Assembly: GCF_019891395.1 (NCBI RefSeq)
Contig: NZ_CP078143.1
Coordinates: 558,001 to 622,000, forward strand
From: Nitratireductor kimnyeongensis
Lineage (GTDB): Bacteria; Pseudomonadota; Alphaproteobacteria; Rhizobiales; Rhizobiaceae
Direction of reading: 5' to 3'
Length of the DNA: 64,000 bases
The translations under genes and the position numbers were made by a program. The notes below the pieces were generated by a model. That model saw only the letters and a list, made by a program, of their open reading frames with translations, ran no database searches and had not been told where the DNA came from. Of this stretch, positions 1 through 7,059 are shown piece after piece (positions within the stretch are counted from its first letter, which is position 1; each line of letters begins with the position of its first letter).

Positions 1-53
1 AAGCGGCCGACAAGGCCTGTCCCGCCGGAAACGATGCTGTGTGGCGTGGTCAT
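1..53 (-). CDS. sqdC: SqdC-like NAD(P)-binding protein, N-terminal fragment cut by the left edge
   Basis: Reading the minus strand from 53, an ATG overlaps the stop of sqdD (ATGA) and opens MTTPHSIVSGGTGLVGR before the window ends. The GGTGLVG stretch at residues 9-15 fits the GxxGxxG dinucleotide-binding turn of a Rossmann fold. In Rhodobacter and Sinorhizobium sulfolipid clusters a small NAD(P)-dependent reductase, SqdC, lies next to sqdB and sqdD, so position plus motif suggest SqdC. Only about 17 residues are visible, so the family assignment rests mainly on context. Confidence 0.6.
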   Translation of the reverse strand, partial: MTTPHSIVSGGTGLVGR

Positions 54-859
54 GATGCGGGGTTCGCCAGAATCTCAATGTCAGGGATATTGTTCCCCGA
101 ATGGAAGGCGTGCCAAAGATCGATCAAAGGACCCAGTTCCGCGGCTTTCGGATGATCCCGCTCCCACGGCTTTTCGTACTGATAGTGAACCACGGAAACA
201 GAGTTCCAGTCCCAGAGTTCCGGAAGGTTGAACCAGACATACTGCAGCATGTTGAAAAACACCGGCAGGCCATGCCACTGCGGAAAATAAGCTTGCAGAA
301 ATGTCTGATCCGTCCGCCGCCAGAACGCATCGGGAGCGTCAAGCCGCTTGAGCATGGAAGCGAACGTCGCTTCCGAGGGTTCTGCTACAAACACACCTGA
401 ATTCAGCCGGTGAAAATCGGCAAGGCTCTCATAGACATTGGGGGCGGCGGAGAATTCCGGATAACCGAACAACCGGTCGATATTGCGTACCACCACTGCG
501 TCGGCGTCGATGAACACGACCCGTTCATACTCGGTCAACTGCCACAGTCTGAGCTTGGCAAAATTGTCGAGCGGGGTATGAAAACTTGGCTTGTTGCCCT
601 TGGTGAAGGGCGCGTTGGCGTGAAGCCGGGCCCGCTGATGCCGCTCGTTGAAGGCATCTGAGGTGGGCAGAAGCTCCGCCGGCACAAGCCGCGCGCCGAG
701 CGCAGCGAGTGGCTGCAGCGCTTTTTCAGGCGCTCCACCAGTATGCAAGACGACGAGATCGGCGTTCGTTTCGGTCAACCGCAACGAGCGCACCAGAGCG
801 AGCGCGCCCATCGCATAGTCTTCATTGGTGACGAGCGTCACATAGGCATGTTTCGACAT
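50..859 (-). CDS. sqdD: GT8-family glycosyltransferase, SqdD-like
   Basis: The 269-residue protein has the layout of glycosyltransferase family 8 (glycogenin-like): an N-terminal beta-strand YVTLVTNEDYAMGA (residues 6-19), the metal/nucleotide-sugar-binding DxD as FIDAD (D118, D120), and the acceptor-side LNSGVFVAEPS near residue 152. It starts 12 bp after sqdB ends and overlaps the next gene by ATGA. A GT8-type protein encoded by sqdD sits in the sulfoquinovosyl diacylglycerol (SQDG) clusters of Rhodobacter and rhizobia. The likely role is transfer of sulfoquinovose to diacylglycerol, or a related sugar step. Family call is firm; the exact reaction is inferred from context. Confidence 0.8.
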   Translation of the reverse strand: MSKHAYVTLVTNEDYAMGALALVRSLRLTETNADLVVLHTGGAPEKALQPLAALGARLVPAELLPTSDAFNERHQRARLHANAPFTKGNKPSFHTPLDNFAKLRLWQLTEYERVVFIDADAVVVRNIDRLFGYPEFSAAPNVYESLADFHRLNSGVFVAEPSEATFASMLKRLDAPDAFWRRTDQTFLQAYFPQWHGLPVFFNMLQYVWFNLPELWDWNSVSVVHYQYEKPWERDHPKAAELGPLIDLWHAFHSGNNIPDIEILANPAS

Positions 860-871
860 GAATGCCGTCGC

Positions 872-2092
872 TCAGCCCACACTCTTCAGCCGCTTGCCTT
901 CCGGGTCGCGCTCGATCGTGGGCGCGATATCCTTGGTCCAGGCGGACACGGCAGGGATACGCGAACGGTCGACGCGGTAATCGAACTTCTTCGCCACATC
1001 GACGACCTCGGCCAGAAGCCCTTCCTCCAGCGTGATGGGGTTAAGGCCGAGCGAGAGGAATTTATCGTTTCTCACCACCAGATCGTTTTCCGCTGCTTCC
1101 TTGCGCGGGTTCGGCAGGTAAGCGACCTTCGCACCGGTCATGCGGGCGATGAGCTCGGCCAGGTCCCGCACGCGATGCGTTTCCGTCATCTGGTTGAAGA
1201 TTTCTACGCGGTCTCCGCGTTTCGGCGGATTGTTGAGCGCGATCTCCACGCAGCGCACGGAATCCTGAATGTGGATGAAAGCGCGCGTCTGCCCGCCCGT
1301 GCCATGAACGGTCAACGGATAGCCGATCGCCGCCTGAATCAGGAAGCGGTTCAGCACCGTTCCATAGTCGCCGTCATAATCGAAACGGTTGATGAGCTGG
1401 GCATGGAGTTTCGTCTCTTCCGTGTGCGTGCCCCACACGATGCCCTGATGGAGATCGGTGATGCGGACACCGTCGTTCTTGGCATAAAACTGGAACAGAA
1501 GCTGATCCAGCGATTTCGTCATGTGATAGATCGAGCCCGGATTGGTCGGGTACAGGATTTCCTGAGATGCCGTTTCGCCGGAGAGTGTCTCGACGCCGAC
1601 CGGGAGGTAGCCTTCGGGGATTGCAGCACCGACGGAGGAATACCCATAAACGCCCATCGTGCCCAGATGGACAAGATGGGCATCGAGACCGATCTCCGTC
1701 ATCGCGTTGAGCAGGTTATGGGTAGCGTTGACGTTGTTGTTGACCGTGTAGTTCTTGTGGCGGTCGCTCTTCATCGAATAGGGCGCGGCACGCTGTTCGG
1801 CAAAATGCACGATCGCATCGGGCCTGTGCTCGGCAAGCCAGGATTTCAGCACATCATAGTCGCGTGCCAGGTCGATCAGGTGGAAGCGGATGCGCCGGCC
1901 CGTTTCCTGATGCCAGATGCGCGTGCGCTCCTGGATGGAATCCATCGGAGTCAAAGACTGAACCCCGAGCTCGGTATCGATCCACCTCCGGGACAGATTG
2001 TCGATGATGTGGACCTCATGCCCACGGGCTGACAGGTGGAGCGAGGTCGGCCAGCCGACGAACCCATCGCCGCCAAGAACTGCAATCTTCAT
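872..2092 (-). CDS. sqdB: UDP-sulfoquinovose synthase
   Basis: This 406-residue extended SDR enzyme should convert UDP-glucose and sulfite to UDP-sulfoquinovose, the head-group donor for the sulfolipid SQDG. Visible features are the Rossmann motif GGDGFVG at residues 7-13, the catalytic T145 in HLGTMGVYG, and the YxxxK pair Y189/K193 in SIYHMTK. Length and the N-terminal GGDGFVGWPTSLHL fit SQD1/SqdB rather than a generic epimerase. CGGAGG lies 9 nt before the ATG. It is the first gene of a tight sqdB-sqdD-sqdC unit. Sulfolipid commonly substitutes for phospholipid under phosphate limitation; no PHO box was identified here. Confidence 0.92.
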   Translation of the reverse strand: MKIAVLGGDGFVGWPTSLHLSARGHEVHIIDNLSRRWIDTELGVQSLTPMDSIQERTRIWHQETGRRIRFHLIDLARDYDVLKSWLAEHRPDAIVHFAEQRAAPYSMKSDRHKNYTVNNNVNATHNLLNAMTEIGLDAHLVHLGTMGVYGYSSVGAAIPEGYLPVGVETLSGETASQEILYPTNPGSIYHMTKSLDQLLFQFYAKNDGVRITDLHQGIVWGTHTEETKLHAQLINRFDYDGDYGTVLNRFLIQAAIGYPLTVHGTGGQTRAFIHIQDSVRCVEIALNNPPKRGDRVEIFNQMTETHRVRDLAELIARMTGAKVAYLPNPRKEAAENDLVVRNDKFLSLGLNPITLEEGLLAEVVDVAKKFDYRVDRSRIPAVSAWTKDIAPTIERDPEGKRLKSVG

Positions 2093-2211
2093 GAAATTCC
2101 GCCTCCGGTCATCATTGCATCAGGCAGAGGGAACCGAAGCGATTCCCTTCTCAAAAGCCCCCTTAGCATTGTTTTATGACAGTTTGTTCCGAAAGGACAA
2201 ACCCGAACGAG

Positions 2212-2240
2212 AAAGCCGGCCCCAGTTGGAGTCCGGCTTC
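2212..2240 (-). terminator. Possible terminator after the DUF1344 gene
   Basis: Arms AAGCCGG (2213-2219) and CCGGCTT (2233-2239) form a 7-bp stem with a 13-nt loop just downstream of the minus-strand DUF1344 gene. Only a short TTT follows on the minus strand, so efficiency is doubtful. Confidence 0.35.
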
Positions 2241-2263
2241 CATCCAGGACAAGACGGGCAGGG

Positions 2264-2506
2264 CTACATTTGTGCTTCGACGGAGGTCACCTCGTTGGTC
2301 GTATCGTCAATCGTCAGCGTCACCGTCGCGCCCGCGGCGACACTGGCGAGATCGACCCCCTCACCGGCGGTGTAGACCGTGCCGTCATCAAGCGCGATCG
2401 TTCTGGTCGCAACGTCGATGGAAGCCACCGTTCCCTGAACTTCGGCGGCATAGGCCGAGAGCGTGAGAAAACCGGAAGTGGCGAGGACTGCGAGGATTTT
2501 TTTCAT
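2264..2506 (-). CDS. DUF1344 family periplasmic protein
   Basis: This 80-residue protein begins with a clear Sec signal peptide, MKKILAVLATSGFLTLSAYA, with an AxA-type cleavage site after residue 20. The mature 60 residues (AEVQGTVASIDVATRTIALDDG and following) read as a small beta-rich domain with the 'GTV..ID..TRTI.LDDG' pattern typical of DUF1344, a family of short exported proteins in Hyphomicrobiales. An AAGGAG lies ahead of the ATG. It stands as a single gene, divergent in function from its neighbours. No function is established for the family; a small OB-like or ligand-binding fold is only a guess. Confidence 0.8.
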   Translation of the reverse strand: MKKILAVLATSGFLTLSAYAAEVQGTVASIDVATRTIALDDGTVYTAGEGVDLASVAAGATVTLTIDDTTNEVTSVEAQM

Positions 2507-2851
2507 GGAGGGAACTCCTTTTCTGCGTTAATGCCAAGCCGATCCCCGTTGTCAGTTTTGGGGAGCCGGAAACCGGGTCGGCGAGTAGAAGGTGGGGCGG
2601 AAAGCCGGCAATCTCAAATCAAACAGGATGACCGCCTCAAACACGCCTCCCGCCCAAGCTTTGCCGCAATCACCCTGTCCGCCGGCCATCGTCGGTCTAT
2701 AACGCAGCATCCCGGCATTGGTTCATTATCCAGCGGCTGCAAAACGGACAAAATCCGGACCAGCCGCGTTCACGACAAGCCCGGATTTTCAACTCCCACG
2801 GCGGCGGCGCGATCAAATCAGATGACTGCGCAGCGTCTTTGCGTGAGGACG
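2507..2851. other. Gene-free stretch between BA14K and DUF1344 genes
   Basis: About 345 bases carry the promoter region of the DUF1344 gene and the 3' side of the BA14K gene. I see no convincing ORF with a ribosome binding site, no strong hairpin and no recognisable operator. Confidence 0.5.
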
Positions 2852-3172
2852 TTACAGACGACAGCGATGACGATAGCCGTCATATCCGAGAAACGTGTCG
2901 CTATATTCATCATAGGAGCGGTAGCGGGCATAGCAGCGCGCCACATGCCGATCCCATGCCGACGCGCGACCATAAGCTGGCGCAGGTCGATAATATCGGG
3001 CTCGCGAGTCCGCGATCAGGCCACCGGCGATAAAACCGCCGAGCCCGGCAATAGCCGCTGCCTCGCCCGGAGACAGACTGCCCGCGCGGCTTTCCACGCT
3101 GACGGCTGAAAGTGCAGTGGCGGCAAGGGTGATGGCCATGAGGCCTTTTGCAATGGTGCGTTTCAGGGACAT
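2852..3172 (-). CDS. BA14K-type secreted protein (first of two paralogues)
   Basis: From the ATG at 3172 (preceded by AAAGGAGG) the product is 106 residues: a basic N-terminus and hydrophobic segment (about residues 4-28, signal peptide), a glycine/alanine-rich helix 'GEAAAIAGLGGFIAGGLIAD' that could span a membrane, and a C-terminal motif ending RCYARYRSYDEYSDTFLGYDGYRHRC region (two cysteines, Tyr/Arg-rich). That C-terminal 'RC..RYRSYD..T.T..GYDG.R..C' pattern is the BA14K signature, named after an immunoreactive, lectin-like Brucella protein. A longer upstream ATG (3256) lacks an RBS. The paralogue is at 18394-18819. Confidence 0.85.
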   Translation of the reverse strand: MSLKRTIAKGLMAITLAATALSAVSVESRAGSLSPGEAAAIAGLGGFIAGGLIADSRARYYRPAPAYGRASAWDRHVARCYARYRSYDEYSDTFLGYDGYRHRCRL

Positions 3173-3422
3173 TTCTTCATCCTCCTTTGCGATTGATGGC
3201 CGGCCGCTTCGGCCGTCCGATGCCCGTCTGTCGCGGGGGGAGAAAGAAAGGTTCATGCCCTCTTGATTTTTTTTGCGGGCCCGTCGCGGTCGCGCAACAT
3301 AGATTCGCCATAATAGACACGGGAAATAAACCTGTTACCGTGTAAGGCGAAGGACGAGCAGACGGCGACGTTGGAGGTGTCACACGCTGACTGCAACTTC
3401 CCACGGCAGAGGAGGGCCGGAC

Positions 3423-3656
3423 ATGGCCAAGCCTGGAGTACTGCACAAAAGCGCTGGCATCTACGATGCAGAAGAAATGACCGCGATGGAGAACGCCATC
3501 GAAGCGGTGTGCGCCGAACTTGGCATAAGACGAAGCGATAGCGTATCCCGCGAACGTGTCGCCGGGCATGTAATGCGCTCCTGGGCGAGCGGACGCCGCC
3601 TGCCGCTGAATCTGGTTCAGGCAGGGCTCGACAGCGCCTCGAGGCTCGAAGGCTGA
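3423..3656 (+). CDS. Small hypothetical protein, helical
   Basis: The 77-residue product (MAKPGVLHKSAGIYDAEEMTAMENA and on) has no signal peptide or membrane segment. It reads as two or three amphipathic helices: residues 15-33 are acidic, and the rest ends in a leucine-rich segment around LPLNLVQAGLDSAS. The ATG is preceded by AGGAGG about 6 nt upstream (GAGGAGGGCCGGAC), a strong start. It is divergent from the BA14K gene across a 250-bp gap. I do not recognise a family; small proteins of this kind are frequent in rhizobial genomes. Confidence 0.6.
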   Translation: MAKPGVLHKSAGIYDAEEMTAMENAIEAVCAELGIRRSDSVSRERVAGHVMRSWASGRRLPLNLVQAGLDSASRLEG

Positions 3657-3745
3657 GGGGCGCGAAGCCCAACGGACACGACGGCCGGATCTGAGAGCCG
3701 CCACGCGCGAAAAGACATGCTGGCATTTCCCTGTCAGAGGGTTCT

Positions 3746-4213
3746 TCATGCAAGCTTTTTCCCGGGCTCCTCGAGGCCCTGTTTCCGTGTCGGCAAGCTG
3801 CATGCCTGCGTTCCATACCGCGTCATTTCCAAGAAATGCAAAGACCGCTCGCAATCATAAATCCAGCACAAAACGACGCCCAGCCAGGCAGCATGGAGCC
3901 GCGAGACCTCGCTATCGCTCCAGTCCGGAAAACAGTCTGCTTCCAGCAGCGCATCCGCCCCTGCCTGACACATGCCAGCGCGGCGGCACCGCCGGTTTGA
4001 ACAATGCTGCGGCCTCTCGGCCTGCCCCGCGAGATAGCGAAACACCACCTGCATTTCCTCTTGTGGCCATTCGGGCGGGCAAATGGGCAAAAGTGGCTTG
4101 ATGCCCTTCTCGTCCATTAGCGTGTCGCGAATCTTCACAAGGCCGCGGATGATCTCGAGCAGCTGCTCATTGGCCTCGGTCTTCGCCGGCGACTTTCTGG
4201 TTTTGCGTGGCAT
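3746..4213 (-). CDS. Cysteine-rich hypothetical protein (CRR-type motif)
   Basis: From the ATG at 4213, which has GGGAGG 6 nt upstream, the protein is 155 residues; the longer frame to 4441 runs through repeat DNA and is unlikely. The N-terminus is basic (MPRKTRKSPAKTEAN), followed by a helix. The centre carries CSNRRCRRAGMC (C-x4-C-x5-C), with further cysteines at PICPPEW, ADCF, VLCW and YDCE. The clustered cysteines suggest metal binding, possibly zinc. Similar 'C..RRCRR...C' motifs occur in uncharacterised proteins of alphaproteobacteria. No catalytic family is recognised. Confidence 0.6.
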   Translation of the reverse strand: MPRKTRKSPAKTEANEQLLEIIRGLVKIRDTLMDEKGIKPLLPICPPEWPQEEMQVVFRYLAGQAERPQHCSNRRCRRAGMCQAGADALLEADCFPDWSDSEVSRLHAAWLGVVLCWIYDCERSLHFLEMTRYGTQACSLPTRKQGLEEPGKKLA

Positions 4214-4339
4214 TTGGGGCCTCCCTTCTTTTGCGTTGACGATTTGAGAAAAAGGACGTTGCGGGTTTCTGTTGACCGGTCGTGTGCTTGCGCATTCTGC
4301 CAATGGGTCCCGGGTAGCCTGCGGCTTTCGGGATGACGG

Positions 4340-4393
4340 CTTCCTTCTCCCCGCCTGCGGGGAGAAGGTCCCGGCAGGGGGATGAGGGGCGGG
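4340..4393 (+). repeat. Palindromic intergenic repeat, copy 1
   Basis: CTTCTCCCCGCCTGCGGGGAGAAG forms a long hairpin (arms CTTCTCCCCGC and GCGGGGAGAAG), followed by GATGAGGGGC. The same hairpin-plus-tail occurs inverted at 4444-4490. This arrangement resembles the dispersed palindromic intergenic elements (RIME-like) of rhizobia and Brucella; that identification is from memory of the class, not a search. Confidence 0.7.
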
Positions 4394-4443
4394 CGGGGCC
4401 TTGCGAGCTTTTCCACCTCTGTCGGTATCCCGGCCACTCACGG

Positions 4444-4490
4444 CGCTCGCCCCTCATCCTCACCTTCTCCCCGCTCGCGGGGAGAAGGGG
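4444..4490 (-). repeat. Palindromic intergenic repeat, copy 2 (inverted)
   Basis: GCCCCTCATC leads into CTTCTCCCCGCTCGCGGGGAGAAG, i.e. the same hairpin and tail as copy 1 in opposite orientation. The two copies face each other across about 50 bp and could fold together as a larger cruciform or be the two ends of a composite element. Confidence 0.7.
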
Positions 4491-4879
4491 CGTTTGGTGC
4501 TGGTGTGCAATTTGCAGAGGGGCAGGCATTTCGGGCAGGCTCCATCGTTGCCGCGCGGGGGGAGCCGCCGGGGTTTGGATCGTTCGGGAAACGGGGCGCG
4601 TTTTTCGTGCCTCTCTGTTGTGAAGTAAGTGGCGCGAAAAGCGCGCCCCGCCGGCCGCTGTCCCGACTGCCGACCGGTCACTCGGGCAAACTTTGCCCTA
4701 GCGGCTTTTCCGCAACCGACATGATGCCGGCCGCCGGCCTTTCGCGGGCCCTCACAGGCCCCGGGTCACCGAACCCGAGGGGGAGGCTGCCGTCGCCCCT
4801 CCTGATCCCCGGCTCCGGACCCGGTTCCCGACAGGGGCGATGGGGGGAGTGTAGTGGAGGTTTTGGGGGTGGGGAGAAA

Positions 4880-4970
4880 AGAGCGAATAGGGAGTAGCGA
4901 ATAGCGAGTAGGGAATGCGCTTCAACCGCCTCGTCATCCTATGGCTTGACCATAGGATCCATGCCGTTGC
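4880..4970. repeat. Short tandem GAATAG/GAGTAG units plus an inverted repeat
   Basis: 4880-4914 reads as alternating GAATAG and GAGTAG units (GCGAATAGGGAGTAG, then GCGAATAGCGAGTAG). At 4937-4963 the arms ATCCTATGG and CCATAGGAT flank CTTGA. Both patterns are familiar as dispersed intergenic repeats in alphaproteobacteria; they sit just left of the AT-rich OLD gene. Confidence 0.55.
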
Positions 4971-5192
4971 GGCGGTGACGGGGTAGGAGTGAGAAAAATG
5001 GGGGTGCCTGTTACTGACTGCGGTTTATCCCCGGTGTTCCGGCATGGGTCCTCGGGCGGGCCAGACGAGGATTAGCAGAGTAATGCAACCGAAGCCCTCA
5101 GTTGAAACTTTCGAGAATTTTACCCATTTACAGTTGCCGCATTCCGATTCATTCTATCAAACGGGCACGCGAACGGGTTGGGGCACTCATCA

Positions 5193-6917
5193 ATGAAAAT
5201 TGTTTCGATTTCTATAGAGAATTTCAGAAGCATAATTTCGGCAAAAAAAATACCTTTCGACAACTACACTCTCTTGATGGGGCCTAACAACGAAGGAAAA
5301 TCGAATATACTTCAGGCATTCAGCATTGCAATGGAGATACTGAAAAATTACAAGCCGCGCATTGTGCGCCAAAGCGGGGGTCGCGAAACAGTACTATCGC
5401 CCGACACCAGATATCGATATTATATGCGAGGCGGTTACAATTGGGAACGTGATTACCCTCTCGGACTGCAAAGCAAAAGGAAACATAAACCTTCATCTAT
5501 AGTAATTGAAATACTTCTAGATCAAGATGAAGTCGAAGTTTTTCGGAATAAAATAGGCAGCAGCCTAAATGGGACGCTGCCTATAAAAATCATATTCCAT
5601 AAAGACGAATTCGCAATATCAATCGCAAAACCTGGACGAGGGCAAGTTACCCTAAACAAGAAGACCGCCAGGATAGCTAGCTTCGTTTCCGAGCGTATGC
5701 AATTCGAATACATACCAGCTATTCGCACATCAAAAACAGCATACGATATTATCCAAGAACTCGTGAACAACGAACTTAGCCGCCTTTCTGAAGACGAGAA
5801 TTACAAAAAAGCCATCGAAACTATTGAAAATCTTCAAGCCCCAGTTCTTGATGAGCTATCAGAAAATATATCAACCACGGTATCTGGCTTCCTATCATCC
5901 GTCAAAACCGTAAAAATTACAACGCACAAGGAATTACGCTCTCGTTACTTCCGTCAAAACATCGAAGTTCAAGTGAACGATGGAGAAAGAACCTCCCTTG
6001 AACGAAAAGGTGATGGCGTTCAAAGCTTAGTGTCACTAGCACTAATGCGTCATGCCTCTGAGAGATTAGCTAATGGAGGAAATTCTATTGTAGCAATCGA
6101 AGAACCAGAGTCACACCTTCATCCAAAAGCTATACGCGACCTTCGAGATATTATATTTGAGCTATCTCAAGAAAACCAGGTAGTTGTTTCAAGCCATTCA
6201 CCACTTCTTGTACGATGGCAAGGGCCGACATCCACAGTAATTGTGCGAAATAACCGAGCATCAGAAGCCACGAAAATTAGCGAGGTGCGCGATGCTCTAG
6301 GGGTAGTGGTATCAGACAACCTCACAAGCGTAGAGTTCAGCTTGATAGTGGAGGGAGCAACCGACGCCATGATCCTTGATAAAATCATCAAGGAAGAAGG
6401 CGCACCAGAATTAAAAGCGGCCTTCGATGCAGGGCGCTTCGCTTTACGCCCCGCAAATGGCGCAAATAAACTTTCGTACTTGCTGGCATCCTCAGAGCAA
6501 AACATACTTGGACTACACGTGTTTCTTGACAACGACGATGCGGCACGCAGAGAGATAGAGAAGGCCCTACAGGAACGCACCCTAGAGAGTAAACAGTACA
6601 CCCTCTGCACGTGCCAAGGCATGCACAACAGCGAAATTGAAGACCTAATAAATCCAGAAACATACCAAGAGGAAATACTGAATAAATTTGGCGTCGACTT
6701 GAACTCCTCGCCATTTAAAGGAAACGATATATGGTCCAATCGAATAAAAGCAACATTCCTAGCGGCCGGAAAAATATGGAATGATGAAACAAAAAAAAGT
6801 GTAAAAATATCTGTTGCAAAATCTTTTAAAGAATCGGTCTATCAAAATTCAATCATTTCACAAAAAAGAACATCACTAGACAATCTACTTAATTCCCTTA
6901 GTAGTTATTTAAAATAA
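5193..6917 (+). CDS. OLD-family ATP-dependent nuclease (AAA ATPase + TOPRIM)
   Basis: From the ATG at 5193 (a TTG at 5178 is the alternative) the protein is 574 residues. The N-terminal SMC/ABC-like ATPase half has Walker A GPNNEGKS (residues 30-37) and a Walker B/signature region AIEEPESHLHP near residue 303. The C-terminal half is a TOPRIM domain: VEGATDAMIL near 385 and FLDNDDA near 446, followed by EIEDLI. This is the layout of OLD (overcoming lysogenization defect) nucleases. No UvrD-like helicase or other partner follows, so it is a class 1, stand-alone OLD rather than Gabija. Base composition and codon use are far more AT-rich than the neighbours, implying horizontal transfer. A phage-defence role is plausible but inferred. 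Confidence 0.85.
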   Translation: MKIVSISIENFRSIISAKKIPFDNYTLLMGPNNEGKSNILQAFSIAMEILKNYKPRIVRQSGGRETVLSPDTRYRYYMRGGYNWERDYPLGLQSKRKHKPSSIVIEILLDQDEVEVFRNKIGSSLNGTLPIKIIFHKDEFAISIAKPGRGQVTLNKKTARIASFVSERMQFEYIPAIRTSKTAYDIIQELVNNELSRLSEDENYKKAIETIENLQAPVLDELSENISTTVSGFLSSVKTVKITTHKELRSRYFRQNIEVQVNDGERTSLERKGDGVQSLVSLALMRHASERLANGGNSIVAIEEPESHLHPKAIRDLRDIIFELSQENQVVVSSHSPLLVRWQGPTSTVIVRNNRASEATKISEVRDALGVVVSDNLTSVEFSLIVEGATDAMILDKIIKEEGAPELKAAFDAGRFALRPANGANKLSYLLASSEQNILGLHVFLDNDDAARREIEKALQERTLESKQYTLCTCQGMHNSEIEDLINPETYQEEILNKFGVDLNSSPFKGNDIWSNRIKATFLAAGKIWNDETKKSVKISVAKSFKESVYQNSIISQKRTSLDNLLNSLSSYLK

Positions 6918-7059
6918 TATAAATTTCCATGAAAAAACTAGATTGTGATTATTCGATCAAGATACTCTCAATCGCGCAAACCATGAGTCTACGAGAGGAC
7001 TCTCCTCATTCGTCCCTAAACAGACAGAGCAGCCAAACTCTGCATCCTAGCCCTTGCCC

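Larger units (their letters stand above)
4214..5192. other. Gene-free, repeat-rich stretch left of the OLD gene
   Basis: Nearly 1 kb without a credible gene. It holds two oppositely oriented palindromic repeats (4340-4393, 4444-4490), a short repeat of GAATAG/GAGTAG units (4880-4914) and an inverted repeat around 4937-4963. The middle part (about 4500-4870) is very GC-rich with short palindromes such as GGGCAAACTTTGCCC near 4684. The last 100 bases become AT-rich as the OLD gene begins. Confidence 0.6.

Noticed and set aside
743..2032. Long plus-strand ORF (429 codons) opposite sqdB
   Set aside because: Antisense shadow of a well-supported gene in GC-rich DNA; no RBS or domain pattern.
5193..7059. 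Gabija-type two-gene defence system
   Set aside because: The GajA-like OLD protein is present but no UvrD-like helicase gene follows; uvrB on the other strand is housekeeping.
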